The notes: generated by a model from the sequence alone, not told the origin. DNA of 64,000 bases from CBDAKK01 sp965196605 (GCA_965196605.1 CBDAKK010000001.1:421403-485402); one strand, 5' to 3'. Positions 34,786-45,190 are shown, counted from the first letter of the stretch. Numbers and translations are program-made.

Positions 34786-34962
34786 GTCTAATGCATAGTA
34801 AATTAAACTAAAAAAACAACAGTATAATTTTTAATTAACCAAAAAAGATTGCATTGTGAAAATAATATGTGAGTTACCTATTTTTTTTTAATCCATCAAA
34901 TTATAGAATGTGTCATATTTGACAAGTCTAAAATTCACAAAAGGCAATAATAAAAATAAAGG

Positions 34963-37017
34963 TTACTTCAATGAAATGCGCGTTTCCCACATACGCCCAG
35001 GCATGACAATTTTTTCTGTTTGTATGTCTTTTTTTATGTTACGTATTATGTCCCAAAACGCACCAAAACTTCTTGCTTGCTTTCGCCTTGTATTCACTTC
35101 TCGCATGACAAAAGCAAGTTTCTGCTTTTTCGTTCGTGGTACATACTGCCCCGTGTGTATTTCTTTGATTGGGTATGAAGGTAGTGTTTGACACGCAAAG
35201 AGCACATTAGCTTTGTTGCGCACCCCCAGTTCACTAAATAGAAAGTCACGCCCTTCATAGCCATAAGCCCTTCTCTGCTCTGATAGCATGACAGCATTCT
35301 CCGGCACAACATGAAGAAACACTGGAGTATTTTTTTCGGCTTCACTGAGATTTTCTTTTAGATAGCACAACAAGTTATTTTGATAGTACATACGAAATTC
35401 TGAAAACTGCGCTACTGGTGTGTAGCGCTCTCTATTTTGATAAAATATTTTTGCATTTATTCTTCGCGCATCTAAGAATAGAACAACATTTTTATCATTG
35501 ACAATGATAGAATTTTGAGCGGGATATGTATGATACACACCTTCTTTTTTAGCAAGTTTATTTTCTAAATTCTCAAATGTTTCATCCGACATTTTTACAA
35601 AATTCAAATCAGTGAAATGCGTAAATATGTTATATTTTGACCAACCGGGCAGAACACCAGGAAGCCAACGCGAACCTGTCACAGCAAATCGCTTTTCTCC
35701 AACAATTTTGAATTTGAGTGGTGTTGTCTCACTTTTATAATTGGGATCTTGTCGGATACGAGATACTATTTGATTAGCTCGGATAATATCTGATTGTGTT
35801 TGTCTATGAACTGTATAAAAAAACACATTTGCATATAAAACATTAGTTGTTAAAATACAGCCAATAATAAACAAAACGCTATTTCTCAATACGCCGTATA
35901 AGGATTGTTGCTTCTCAAAAGCTTCATAAACAAATACAAAAAATCCCGCAATGAACCAGGAAACAGTAAAATATGCTCTTATAGCAGTATATTTTCCTAA
36001 TAGGGCAGGTAGTTCTGCAATAAGCGGGATAAGCAAGACAAAGCCTATAAGCGTGAGTATTTTTATTTTTAAGGCTTTTCTTTCTTTTACAAACAAAACA
36101 AGCATAGTCCCAGTCGCTATAATTGTCATTAGCATATACAAAATGATGTACTGAATTTTGTACCGTATAATGTTTCCAAGATTCATAAATGATGCATAGC
36201 TACTTATAATGTTTTGCGCATATTTCTTTAAAGACTGCCACTCTAACAATGTTGCAGACTTTGTTTCCACATGCCATTCATTAAACTTGATAAATAATAC
36301 ATTGATATACGAAGATACAAAAAATGCAACACAAATAAAAACAATATAGAATAAAGCACGTAAGAACTCTTGCAAAATTTCTCGTTTTTCTTTTCCATAA
36401 ATACGCTGCATGCTTTGTATTAGCACTATTGCAAGCAAAACCTGAATAATAGTTTGATATGCGCCAATTGAAAGCACAAGAAGTATAAAAAATACAGCAC
36501 CACGTAACACAGTTTTTTTAGTACAAAATAAATAGAACCCAAGCACTCCCCATGCAGTAGTTATCCACGCTATAGTATTTGTATTAAAAAAGAAATTATG
36601 GGTCACATAAGGCGCTGTAGAACAAAGTAAGGTTACGACGGCTATGGGCAAGGGTCTTTTTTGTTTAAAAAGCAAGGCTGTTAAAAACCCGGCAAGGGTA
36701 AACGAAAAAACACCTACCACAGTGTTAAAATACGGCAGTATATGCAGCTCTTTTGTTAAAACATACTTTCCTACCCAACCATTAAACCACCTACCAACAG
36801 ACACTTGTGTCCCAGCATCGCGCAAAAAGCGCATAAAGTCTTCCCACGCAAGCACGTTGCCAACAAGTCTCTGCCCATAAATAAGCAAGTTCAACACAAA
36901 AAGCACGCAGAACAACACAATGTACGTTTTGTTACGCAAAAAATAATTTTGCATACCCTGCTCCCACGGCGTACTTAAAAACTGCATGGGTTTGTTTAAT
37001 GCCTTTCGTAGTTTCAT
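34963..37017 (-). CDS. Polytopic membrane protein, GtrII-like glucosyltransferase
   Basis: A 684-aa protein with a cytosolic N-terminus, about ten transmembrane helices (roughly residues 25-440) and a soluble C-terminal domain. The early extracytoplasmic loop AWEDFMRFLRDAGTQVSVGRW matches the acidic-then-GRW pattern of GtrII-type glucosyltransferases, which transfer a lipid-linked sugar to surface polysaccharide. I infer this family from the topology and that motif only. ATG 37017 follows AAGGAAAAGG; the open frame extends upstream to 37326, but that part overlaps proS and looks random. It starts 16 nt after proS and is probably co-transcribed with it. Confidence 0.65.
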   Translation of the reverse strand: MKLRKALNKPMQFLSTPWEQGMQNYFLRNKTYIVLFCVLFVLNLLIYGQRLVGNVLAWEDFMRFLRDAGTQVSVGRWFNGWVGKYVLTKELHILPYFNTVVGVFSFTLAGFLTALLFKQKRPLPIAVVTLLCSTAPYVTHNFFFNTNTIAWITTAWGVLGFYLFCTKKTVLRGAVFFILLVLSIGAYQTIIQVLLAIVLIQSMQRIYGKEKREILQEFLRALFYIVFICVAFFVSSYINVLFIKFNEWHVETKSATLLEWQSLKKYAQNIISSYASFMNLGNIIRYKIQYIILYMLMTIIATGTMLVLFVKERKALKIKILTLIGFVLLIPLIAELPALLGKYTAIRAYFTVSWFIAGFFVFVYEAFEKQQSLYGVLRNSVLFIIGCILTTNVLYANVFFYTVHRQTQSDIIRANQIVSRIRQDPNYKSETTPLKFKIVGEKRFAVTGSRWLPGVLPGWSKYNIFTHFTDLNFVKMSDETFENLENKLAKKEGVYHTYPAQNSIIVNDKNVVLFLDARRINAKIFYQNRERYTPVAQFSEFRMYYQNNLLCYLKENLSEAEKNTPVFLHVVPENAVMLSEQRRAYGYEGRDFLFSELGVRNKANVLFACQTLPSYPIKEIHTGQYVPRTKKQKLAFVMREVNTRRKQARSFGAFWDIIRNIKKDIQTEKIVMPGRMWETRISLK

Positions 37018-37033
37018 AGCCTTTTCCTTGTGC

Positions 37034-38467
37034 CTAATACGCCTTTGCAAACACGGCGAGGTAGGCTGCCTTGTTTCCCGTGTATATGCACACATCGCTT
37101 TCTTGTGGCTCTTCCTCAAGCAGCACGCGAATGGTAGCCTTGGTTTGTTCCTTAATGGCAATTTCAGTTTGCGACGTGCCATCCCAAGGTGCAACGATGT
37201 AACCCGGAATGTCTTGCTGCATTTGTGTTGCAAACTCATCAAAGGTGGAAACTCGCCGCGTGTTTGCCTCAACAAAGCCTCGCGCCCTTTGCAACAAGTC
37301 GCTTTGCATAGCAGCAAGCACACCACCTATGTGCGCATGCGCGTTTTCAAGGGGCACAAAAACTTTTTCGCCAGTGTCGCGGCGCACCACAACACACTGG
37401 TTTTTCTCCAAATCTTTGGGGCCAATTTCAACGCGCACGCATGCGCCACGCAGCTCCCACTCGGCAAACTTCCAGCCCGGTGAGGTCGCATCCTCGCTGT
37501 CACAGCTTGTTCTGTAATCAGCAGCAAGTGTCTTTGCAAGCTCCCGTGCCTTCCTTTCTATAGCGTCCTTGTCCGCGCCTTTTTTATAAATGGGAATTAC
37601 AACAACATGCGTTGGCGCAATTTTGGGAGGAACGACAAGCCCCTTATCATCAGAATGCGTCATAACAACCGCGCCTATAAGCCGCGTGGAGACGCCCCAT
37701 GAAGTCGCCCACACGTAGTCAAGACTCTCATCGCGCGTTTGATACTGCACCTCAAAGGCCCTTGCAAACTTCTGTCCCAAAAAGTGAGAGGTGCCCGCCT
37801 GCAAGGACTTTCCATCTTGCATAAGGGCTTCTATAGCATAGGTATCGACCGCGCCTGCAAATTTTTCCTCCTCGGACTTTTTTCCACAAACAACTGGGAG
37901 CGCGAGCACCTCTTCAGCAAAGCATCGGTAAATTTCAAATATGCGCAAAGTCTCCTCGCGCGCCTCGGCCTCGCTCTCATGCGCCGTATGCCCCTCCTGC
38001 CACAAAAACTCCGTGGTACGCAAAAACGGGCGCGTGCGCTTTTCCCACCGCACCACGTTTGCCCATTGGTTTATCAAAATTGGCAAATCACGGTAGGACT
38101 GTATCCATTTTTTATACATGCTCCAAATAATGGTTTCAGACGTAGGGCGCACAACAAGCGGCTCTTCAAGTGCTTCACCTCCACCATGTGTTACAACCGC
38201 AAGTTCAGGCGCAAAGCCCTCCACATGCTCGCTCTCTTTCGCAATAAAACTCTGCGGTATAAAAAGCGGAAAGTACGCATTTACATGCCCCGTTTCCTTA
38301 AAACGCGCATCAAGCTGGTCTTTCAGCAACTCCCACATCACGTAGCCACGCGGTCGAATGACCATGCAACCCTTGACGGGGCTGTAGTCCGCAAGTTGTG
38401 CGCGCATTACAATATCCAAATACCATTGAGAATAATCTTCATCCCGAGAAGTAATTTTGTCTGCCAT
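37034..38467 (-). CDS. proS: Proline-tRNA ligase (short, archaeal/eukaryote-like type)
   Basis: Class II synthetase charging tRNA-Pro. The 477 aa start MADKITSRDEDYSQWYLDIV, typical of the short ProS form without the insertion editing domain. Motif 2 is RWEKRTRPFLRTTEFLWQEGHTAH; motif 3 is in TSWGVSTRLIGAVVMTHSDDKGLVVPP. The anticodon-binding domain and a C-terminal zinc-type extension follow. TATACT lies exactly 6 nt before the ATG with AAAAAA between, and there is no Shine-Dalgarno site, so it is predicted leaderless. Confidence 0.95.
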   Translation of the reverse strand: MADKITSRDEDYSQWYLDIVMRAQLADYSPVKGCMVIRPRGYVMWELLKDQLDARFKETGHVNAYFPLFIPQSFIAKESEHVEGFAPELAVVTHGGGEALEEPLVVRPTSETIIWSMYKKWIQSYRDLPILINQWANVVRWEKRTRPFLRTTEFLWQEGHTAHESEAEAREETLRIFEIYRCFAEEVLALPVVCGKKSEEEKFAGAVDTYAIEALMQDGKSLQAGTSHFLGQKFARAFEVQYQTRDESLDYVWATSWGVSTRLIGAVVMTHSDDKGLVVPPKIAPTHVVVIPIYKKGADKDAIERKARELAKTLAADYRTSCDSEDATSPGWKFAEWELRGACVRVEIGPKDLEKNQCVVVRRDTGEKVFVPLENAHAHIGGVLAAMQSDLLQRARGFVEANTRRVSTFDEFATQMQQDIPGYIVAPWDGTSQTEIAIKEQTKATIRVLLEEEPQESDVCIYTGNKAAYLAVFAKAY

Positions 38468-38479
38468 TTTTTTAGTATA
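38465..38479 (-). promoter_or_regulatory. Minus-10 hexamer 6 nt before proS start
   Basis: TATACT (38479-38474 on the minus strand), then AAAAAA, then ATG at 38467. No ribosome-binding site is seen. Confidence 0.6.
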
Positions 38480-38583
38480 GCAAAGCCGTGTATAAACTTA
38501 CCGTACATGGCATAGACACCGCTTGAATCCACCCAGCACAAAGCGCAAATTACACAAGCGTAGTCTTAAAGTGTGGGTGAAGT

Positions 38584-38602
38584 TATAATATAAAAATACA
38601 TG
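38584..38602 (+). promoter_or_regulatory. Minus-10 hexamer of purL
   Basis: TATAAT at 38584-38589, 10 nt before ATG 38600. The predicted leader is only a few nucleotides and no Shine-Dalgarno site is visible. Confidence 0.5.
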
Positions 38603-41600
38603 CTTGCTCATAGAATTTTTGTAGAAAAGCACGGGGTTCATGCTACTGAACGCGCGGCTTTATTGTGGGAAATACGAGAAATACTGAACATTAAAACACT
38701 TGAAAATATACGACATGTGTTGTATTACAACGTATTTGACATTGCCCTTGAAGGGCTTCAAAAGTCCATGCACACGGTGTTTGCCGAAGTGCCGCGCACA
38801 TGGGTCTACACCTCTCTTGCAGAGTGCCTTTCAAACACACAAGAGCTACCAGAAGCCGTGGAGTATTTTGACTACATTGCTATGGAAAGCCTACCTGCGC
38901 AATATGATGCGCGTGCGGACGCCGCAGAGCAGGGCTTGCATCTGCTGGGCTATGACAACTGCAGCGTAACAACGGGACAAATTTTGCTCCTCTACCACAA
39001 CGAGTCGGCAAAGGATGAAAATAAACTCAATGACCAAGCCATGCAAAAAATAGCCTCATACATCATTAACCCCGTAGAAATGCGCTTAAGCCACATTGAG
39101 CATGCACCCATAAGTCAGCCAATAAAGCCTACAAAAACAAAGACTACCATTCTGCACGACTTTGTGTTTTATACGGAAAAAGACATGGAGGTGCTCAAAG
39201 AAAAACTGGGGCTCTCATTAGATATTGCAGACTTACAACACATTCAGCACTATTACAAACATGAAGAGCAGCGCCCGCCTACGCTTAGCGAACTACGCGT
39301 GTTTGACACCTACTGGTCTGACCATTGTCGGCACACCACATTTTTCACGCGCATAGAAAAGGTAACATTTCCCAACATAGAAGACGAAGCCATACAAAAT
39401 GCGTGGCATCGCTACATGCAGACGCGTGCGTACATAAAAAAACAAAATGGCGACAAGCTAGAGCCTACAACGCTTATGAACCTTGCCACGATTGCAACAA
39501 AGGCACTTAAGCTACGCGGCGTCATTGATGATGTAGAATTTAGCGAAGAAGTTAATGCCTGTTCCATGCATGTAAGCGTTACCATAAACGGTGAGACTCA
39601 GGCGTGGTTACTCATGTTCAAAAACGAAACGCACAACCATCCCACAGAAATTGAGCCTTACGGTGGCGCATCAACGTGCTTAGGCGGCGCAATACGCGAC
39701 CCACTTTCAGGGCGCTCATACGTGTTTTCTGCTATGCGGATAAGTGGGAGTGCAGACCCGCGTGAAGAAATTGGAAAGACACGCAAGGGCAAGTTGCCGC
39801 AGCGCCTTATTACTAAAAAAGCAGCCCAAGGCTTTAGTGCCTATGGCAACCAAATAGGGCTTGCTTGCCCTTACGTACGCGAAATGTACCACCAAGGCTA
39901 CAAAGCAAAACGCTTGGAAGCAGGCTTTGTCATGGGCGCCGCGCCCCTTGAAAATGTACGGCGCGCAAAGCCACAGGCGGGCGACATTATTCTTTTGGTA
40001 GGCGGAAGAACCGGACTAGACGGCATAGGCGGGGCAGTTGGTTCTTCTAAGAAGCACACCGCCAACTCCTTGGAAAGCGCGGCAGCGGAAGTACAAAAAG
40101 GCAACGCCATGGAAGAACGTAAGCTACAAAGGCTGTTCCACAATCCCGAGGCTGCGCGGCTTATAAAACGATGCAATGACTTTGGAGCGGGTGGCATTTG
40201 TGTAGCCGTGGGAGAACTTGCAGACGGCGTGTATATCAAACTGGATGCGGTGCCGCTAAAATATCAAGGACTTACCCCTACTGAAATTGCCTTGTCTGAA
40301 TCGCAAGAGCGCATGGCAGTGCTTGTCTCACCGCAAGACTACAAGGCCTTTTGCCAACATGCAAAGCGCGAAAACATAGAAGTGCACCCCATTGCAAAAG
40401 TGACCAACACTGCCCGCGTCGTTATGACATACGAGAACAAAACAATCGTAAACATAGCGCGTTCATTTTTAGAAACCAAAGGCGCAAACAAAAAAGCTGA
40501 TGCATCAATTCCTGAACCTAAGCACATGTACGCCATATCCGCGCCATGGCATAAGCCTCGCTCCATCACGGGAAAAGAATTTTGGAATGAAATAGAAGCG
40601 TCCTTCACATCCTTAGAAAATGCGTCACAAATAGCCTTACAAGACATGTTTGATTCAAGCGTTGGCGCGGGCACCGTGCTTATGCCCTACGGAGGCACTA
40701 CACAAGCGGGGCAAGAAGAAGGTAGCGCGGTACTCTTCCCTATAACACACGCTTCACATAAAAAAGCAAACACACACAATCAAGAAGAAGATGTGCGCAA
40801 TACAGACTGCTCCACAGTAGCGCTATCGACAGCATCCTGCCCCCTTGCGCTTTTAGAGCAAAGCCCCTTTCACGGTGCATCTTACGCAGTCATTGACTCA
40901 TTAAACAAACTTGCGGCCATGGGTGCAAACCCAATAAAAGCGCGCTTGTCATTTCAAGAGTACTTCAAACGCATGGGAAAACCCCAAGACTGGGGACAGA
41001 GTCTCTCGGCAATGCTCGGAGCATTTGATGCGCAAATGCAATTGCAAATTCCTGCCATAGGCGGAAAGGACAGCATGAGCGGTAGCTTTGAAGAACTCCA
41101 CGTACCACCAACCTTCATATCATTTGCCGTGAGCGCTGAAGAAATAGAACGCATACGCTCAACCCAAATAGAAAGCAAGGGCATGAACCTCTACCTCTTG
41201 TTGCACATTCCAAAATCAGATGGCTCACCAAATTACGCGTCTCTTACGACCATGTGGAAGTGGCTCTACGAAAATGCAACGCATATACCATATGCTGCTG
41301 TGCTAGGCGAAAGAAATTTGCTCCATACGGTAATCAACATGTGCGCGGGAAACACCATAGGCTGTGACTTAGAATTTTCGCAAACACTCTTAGAAAGCGC
41401 AGGCTACGGCTCTATGATAATAGCCTCGCATAGGCCCCTGAAGATGCAATCAAGCGATGCACAATGTATACTCATTGGCAAAACAAGGGCGCACGCATAC
41501 ATCAAATGCAAAACGGAACACGGAACGCGCATGTGGAAAATAGACACCCTTGTAGAAACAATGCAAAACGTCTTACGTGGCATATTTCCGTACCACACAG

Positions 41601-42493
41601 CAACGCGACCGACACAAGGCACGACATTACGAAAAAGCGCCCCCAATCCACCTCAAGAAAACATAAGCGCCCCCGCGCTCGCACAATCAACAAAAGCGCG
41701 CCCCCGCGTGTGTATACCCGTTTTTCCGGGCACCAACTGCGAGTACGACACCGTCCACGCCTTTGAATCTGCGGGAGCCATATGCACAATGCCCGTCTTT
41801 CGCAACAAAAGCAAAAAAGACATTTCTCATTCTCTACATGAACTTGCCAAGAGCATTGCTCACAGCAACATATTGGTGTGTGCAGGTGGCTTTTCTGCTG
41901 CAGACGAACCAGACGGAGCGGGAAAATTTATAGCGCTGGTACTGCAAAACGCGAGTATTAAAAATGCCATAATAAACTTGCTCTCACGAGATGGACTTGT
42001 AATGGGCATTTGCAACGGCTTTCAAGCCCTTATAAAATCAGGATGGCTGCCATTTAATACACCCAGTAGCAGCGCATACCGCGGGGTACAGACGCCTCAC
42101 AATCTCCATGGTGGCGCAACGCTTACTACAAACATATCGGGCACACACATTTCACGCATTGTTAAAACGCAAGTAATGAACACTGCTACATCACCGTGGC
42201 TTTCGCTGTGTAAGGTAAAAGAACAATACTGGACACCAGTATCACATGGCGAGGGGCGCTTTGTCGCTGACGAGAAAACATTGCTGGAGCTACAAAATAA
42301 TAATCAAATAGTCTCAGTATACGAAGATAACCCCAATGGGTCTATGCTCGATATAGAAGCCATCGTAAGCCAAGATGGGCGAATATTAGGACGCATGGGA
42401 CACGCAGAGCGCGTGCGAAGGGGAGTATATAAAAACATACCTCAATTTGCGACACAACCTATAATAGAAGCAGGCGTTGCTTACTTTTTATAG
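38600..42493 (+). CDS. purL: Phosphoribosylformylglycinamidine synthase, single-chain
   Basis: Fourth step of purine synthesis: FGAR plus glutamine plus ATP gives FGAM. At 1297 aa it is the large fused form. The synthetase core shows TYWSDHCRHTTFF, MFKNETHNHPTEIEPYGGAS and GGRTGLDGIGGAVGSSKKH, in the style of the clostridial clade. A class I glutamine amidotransferase domain begins near residue 1035 (VCIPVFPGTNCEYD), with nucleophile Cys in GLVMGICNGFQALI and the His/Glu of HGEGRF. It is the longest gene here and has no disruption, which argues against general indel errors in the assembly. It stands alone, and no other pur genes are in view. Confidence 0.96.
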   Translation: MLAHRIFVEKHGVHATERAALLWEIREILNIKTLENIRHVLYYNVFDIALEGLQKSMHTVFAEVPRTWVYTSLAECLSNTQELPEAVEYFDYIAMESLPAQYDARADAAEQGLHLLGYDNCSVTTGQILLLYHNESAKDENKLNDQAMQKIASYIINPVEMRLSHIEHAPISQPIKPTKTKTTILHDFVFYTEKDMEVLKEKLGLSLDIADLQHIQHYYKHEEQRPPTLSELRVFDTYWSDHCRHTTFFTRIEKVTFPNIEDEAIQNAWHRYMQTRAYIKKQNGDKLEPTTLMNLATIATKALKLRGVIDDVEFSEEVNACSMHVSVTINGETQAWLLMFKNETHNHPTEIEPYGGASTCLGGAIRDPLSGRSYVFSAMRISGSADPREEIGKTRKGKLPQRLITKKAAQGFSAYGNQIGLACPYVREMYHQGYKAKRLEAGFVMGAAPLENVRRAKPQAGDIILLVGGRTGLDGIGGAVGSSKKHTANSLESAAAEVQKGNAMEERKLQRLFHNPEAARLIKRCNDFGAGGICVAVGELADGVYIKLDAVPLKYQGLTPTEIALSESQERMAVLVSPQDYKAFCQHAKRENIEVHPIAKVTNTARVVMTYENKTIVNIARSFLETKGANKKADASIPEPKHMYAISAPWHKPRSITGKEFWNEIEASFTSLENASQIALQDMFDSSVGAGTVLMPYGGTTQAGQEEGSAVLFPITHASHKKANTHNQEEDVRNTDCSTVALSTASCPLALLEQSPFHGASYAVIDSLNKLAAMGANPIKARLSFQEYFKRMGKPQDWGQSLSAMLGAFDAQMQLQIPAIGGKDSMSGSFEELHVPPTFISFAVSAEEIERIRSTQIESKGMNLYLLLHIPKSDGSPNYASLTTMWKWLYENATHIPYAAVLGERNLLHTVINMCAGNTIGCDLEFSQTLLESAGYGSMIIASHRPLKMQSSDAQCILIGKTRAHAYIKCKTEHGTRMWKIDTLVETMQNVLRGIFPYHTATRPTQGTTLRKSAPNPPQENISAPALAQSTKARPRVCIPVFPGTNCEYDTVHAFESAGAICTMPVFRNKSKKDISHSLHELAKSIAHSNILVCAGGFSAADEPDGAGKFIALVLQNASIKNAIINLLSRDGLVMGICNGFQALIKSGWLPFNTPSSSAYRGVQTPHNLHGGATLTTNISGTHISRIVKTQVMNTATSPWLSLCKVKEQYWTPVSHGEGRFVADEKTLLELQNNNQIVSVYEDNPNGSMLDIEAIVSQDGRILGRMGHAERVRRGVYKNIPQFATQPIIEAGVAYFL

Positions 42494-42542
42494 TACAGTA
42501 TAAAACTCAAAGCACTGAAGTGCCGCAAGGGTCAATGCCGTG

Positions 42543-42857
42543 CTATATGCACTTTATACGATATGCGCCCTCATCACGCAAAAGTGCTTCGTGTACTCCA
42601 AAACGGCGAATGAGTGTTGCAAACGTATCAACGCGCAAGGCTTCACACAGGAGTTTTTGTCCCTCGTCGATGTTGTTAGACACAAAGTCAAAAGCAGCTG
42701 CAGAGACTGCTTGAAATAACAAGCCTTCCTCAATGAGGGCTTGGACCTTCATCCTTTTTACTCGCCTCGCAAGTTTTGTATCGACCAAGGCGGTGTTTCC
42801 ATAAAAGCCGACAATGGACATAAAATGTTCTTTTTTCATGCCAAGTTTTTCTGCCAT
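42543..42857 (-). CDS. Small hypothetical protein
   Basis: A 104-aa acidic/helical protein that I do not recognise. It begins MAEKLGMKKEHFMSIVGFYG and has a predicted helical body with FVSNNIDEGQKLLCEALRVD. No signal or transmembrane segment. GAGGT 6 nt before the ATG supports translation. It lies convergent with purL and is separated from groL by a strong terminator, so it has its own promoter. Confidence 0.6.
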   Translation of the reverse strand: MAEKLGMKKEHFMSIVGFYGNTALVDTKLARRVKRMKVQALIEEGLLFQAVSAAAFDFVSNNIDEGQKLLCEALRVDTFATLIRRFGVHEALLRDEGAYRIKCI

Positions 42858-42906
42858 GTGTGTACCTCATATATTATGATACTCCCTTAAGCGGAGCCAA
42901 GAATTA

Positions 42907-42943
42907 AAAAAGAGAAACTTAAAAAAATTAAGTTTCTCTTTTT
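42907..42943. terminator. Bidirectional intrinsic terminator downstream of groL
   Basis: A 16-bp stem, AAAAAGAGAAACTTAA with TTAAGTTTCTCTTTTT around a 5-nt A loop, with T-runs readable in both directions. It ends the groL transcript on the minus strand. Confidence 0.9.
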
Positions 42944-42976
42944 ACGTGTTTGTACAATTTCTACCGCATAACGCGC

Positions 42977-44620
42977 TTACATCATACCGCCCATTCCACC
43001 CATGCCTGGATCCGGCGCTGCAGGAGCAGGTTTTTCTTTTTCCGGTATGTCGGTTATTGCACACTCTGTAGTAAGCAAGAGCGAGGCTATAGACGCTGCA
43101 TTTTGAAGCGCAGAGCGCGAAACCTTAGCGGGGTCAATAATACCCGTTGCGTACATGTCAACCCACTTATCAGCGGCTGCGTTGTAGCCAAAGTTTTTCT
43201 TTTCTGTCTTTGCTTGGTTTGCAATTACCGCGCCATCTAAGCCTGCATTAGTCGCTATTTGACGAATAGGCGCTTCTAAAGAGCGCGTAATAATTCTGTA
43301 GCCAACTTTTTCATCGTCGGTAAGGTCATTCTGAGCCTTTGCTAACAACTCCTTAATACACGCAACATAGACGGTTCCGCCACCGGGCACTATGCCTTCT
43401 TCAAGTGCGGCGCGCGTTGCAGAAAGCGCGTCTTCTACTCGGTGCTTTTTCTCTTTAAGCTCAACTTCAGTAGCAGCGCCTACATTTATAACCGCAACAC
43501 CGCCGGAGAGTTTTGCAAGTCTCTCTTGCAATTTCTCTTTGTCGTAATCAGAAGTTGTATCTTCAATTTGCGCCTTTATTTGAGCAACGCGTTCTTTAAT
43601 GCCAGAAGCCTTACCACCACCGTTAATAATGGTTGTGTTTTCCTTGTCGACCTTTACTGAATGCGCGGTGCCAAGTTGAGCAATGTCGGTGTTCTCAAGC
43701 TTGTAGCCAAGCTCTTCCGAAATAACTTCGCTGCCAGTAAGTATTGCAATATCTTCGAGCATCGCTTTTCTTCTGTCGCCAAAGCCGGGAGCCTTTACCG
43801 CGCAGCAATTGAGCGTGCCTCTCATGCTGTTTACAACAAGCGTTGCAAGCGCTTCGCCTTCAATGTCCTCTGCAATAATGAGCAGCGGCTTGTTTTGTTG
43901 CGCAACCTTCTCAAGCACAGGGAGTAAATCCTTCATGTTCGAGATTTTCTTATCGTGTATGAGAATGAGTGGGTTTTCCAAAGACGTTGTCATGTTGTCT
44001 TTTTTGTTTGAAAAATACGGCGAGACATAGCCTCTGTCAAATTGCATACCTTCTACAAAGTCGGTAGTAGTTTCAATAGTTCGCGATTCTTCTACCGTTA
44101 TAACGCCGTCTTTGCCAACTTGCTCAAAAGCACCGGCAATTTCAGAACCAATGGTAGCATCGTTGTTTGCTGAGATAGACGCAACCTGCGCAGTCTCTTC
44201 ACTAGTTTTGACAACCTTTGAGTACTTTCTAATTTCCTCAGTTGCAATAGATACAGCCCTATCTATACCGCGTTTTACTTCCATAGGGTTTGCACCAGCA
44301 GCAACAGCTTTGAGTCCTTCGCGTACTATGGAGTGCGCCAAAACCGTGGCTGTCGTTGTACCATCCCCCGCAACATCGTTTGTCTTTGTTGCAACTTCCT
44401 TTAGAAGCTGCGCCCCCATATTTTCATATGCATCCTCAAGCTCAATTTCTTTTGCAACAGACACACCGTCTTTTGTAACTGTGGAAGCACCAAATTTTTT
44501 ATCAAGCAGAACGCTACGACCCTTAGGTCCCAACGTTATTTTTACCGCATTTGATAATTTATCGACCCCTCGAAGAAGTGCCCTTCGAGCATCTTCAGCG
44601 AATATAAGTTGTTTTGCCAT
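42977..44620 (-). CDS. groL: Chaperonin GroEL (60 kDa)
   Basis: ATP-dependent folding chaperone forming the tetradecamer. The 547 aa are canonical: LGPKGRSVLLDKKFGASTV, DGVSVAKEIELED, ATP-binding VAGDGTTTATVLA (about 85-97), and the C-terminal GMGGMGGMM tail. The start has a strong GGAGAAG site 6-8 nt upstream. No groES precedes it, and I saw no CIRCE inverted repeat (TTAGCACTC-type) in the 180 bp upstream, so heat-shock control must be different or distant. Confidence 0.98.
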   Translation of the reverse strand: MAKQLIFAEDARRALLRGVDKLSNAVKITLGPKGRSVLLDKKFGASTVTKDGVSVAKEIELEDAYENMGAQLLKEVATKTNDVAGDGTTTATVLAHSIVREGLKAVAAGANPMEVKRGIDRAVSIATEEIRKYSKVVKTSEETAQVASISANNDATIGSEIAGAFEQVGKDGVITVEESRTIETTTDFVEGMQFDRGYVSPYFSNKKDNMTTSLENPLILIHDKKISNMKDLLPVLEKVAQQNKPLLIIAEDIEGEALATLVVNSMRGTLNCCAVKAPGFGDRRKAMLEDIAILTGSEVISEELGYKLENTDIAQLGTAHSVKVDKENTTIINGGGKASGIKERVAQIKAQIEDTTSDYDKEKLQERLAKLSGGVAVINVGAATEVELKEKKHRVEDALSATRAALEEGIVPGGGTVYVACIKELLAKAQNDLTDDEKVGYRIITRSLEAPIRQIATNAGLDGAVIANQAKTEKKNFGYNAAADKWVDMYATGIIDPAKVSRSALQNAASIASLLLTTECAITDIPEKEKPAPAAPDPGMGGMGGMM

Positions 44621-44728
44621 ATAATCTTCTCCTTTTATATATTTAGGCTTACTAGATATTTAGTTAAATAAATGTGATAACAAAAAGACATGGAACATGT
44701 CTGCTTATTATGATAAATAAAAACTATT

Positions 44729-44767
44729 TCACCTGCAAGTAGAATACAGAATTTTTTTTGCTTTCAT
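44729..44767 (-). CDS. Possible 12-codon mini-ORF with strong ribosome site
   Basis: Minus-strand ATG 44767 is preceded by GGAGG at 6 nt, and encodes only MKAKKILYSTCR before a stop. It lies between the PII-like gene and groL, where an efflux pump gene might be expected. It could be a leader peptide for groL or the remnant start of a deleted gene. No further evidence. Confidence 0.3.
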   Translation of the reverse strand: MKAKKILYSTCR

Positions 44768-44804
44768 GAATTACCTCCAAAAAACAAAACTTCATATGGT
44801 ATTG

Positions 44805-45122
44805 TTACTCATCTACTACAGAGAGAACGCGTGATGTAAACATAGTCAAGGCATTTGCTGTATTCTGTGCTTTTATACTGTCGCAAATACGTTCTATTTC
44901 AGCTATGGCTTCAACGCTGTTAATAAACATAAGACACACAAAGTTCTTCTCCATCCAAACGGCATCTCCATTTGCCTTACCCTTTTGTCCCTTTGCGTGC
45001 AAGACAGGCAATACAGTATACCACTGCTTTGGCAGTCTTGCTTCTACGGTGTCTATAAAGTCTTGGAGCAATATTTGATTTCCTATAACTTCGACACGAA
45101 CCATTTTTTGTATATTTCCCAT
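44805..45122 (-). CDS. PII-like small signalling protein
   Basis: A 105-aa protein resembling the GlnB/PII ferredoxin-like fold: an N-terminal VRVEVIGNQILLQDFIDTVE strand-helix, a loop with GQKGKANGDAV in the T-loop region, then a hydrophobic strand NFVCLMFI and a C-terminal helix. PII-like proteins bind nucleotides or metals and regulate transport. GAGGAG precedes ATG by 6 nt. It is the last gene of the tolC-adaptor cluster, suggesting a role linked to efflux or metal handling. Family assignment is moderate only. Confidence 0.55.
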   Translation of the reverse strand: MGNIQKMVRVEVIGNQILLQDFIDTVEARLPKQWYTVLPVLHAKGQKGKANGDAVWMEKNFVCLMFINSVEAIAEIERICDSIKAQNTANALTMFTSRVLSVVDE

Positions 45123-45190
45123 TGCAACTCCTCAATACATTTACATATTAGTCTTTTAAATACATGCAAACACATAAGATAAAGATATCT

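Noticed and set aside
37018..37326. Long N-terminal extension of the GtrII-like protein
   Set aside because: It lies within proS in another frame, is Arg/Cys-rich and random; ATG 37017 has a ribosome site.
44621..44804. CIRCE/HrcA operator upstream of groL
   Set aside because: No inverted repeat of the TTAGCACTC-N9-GAGTGCTAA type is present.
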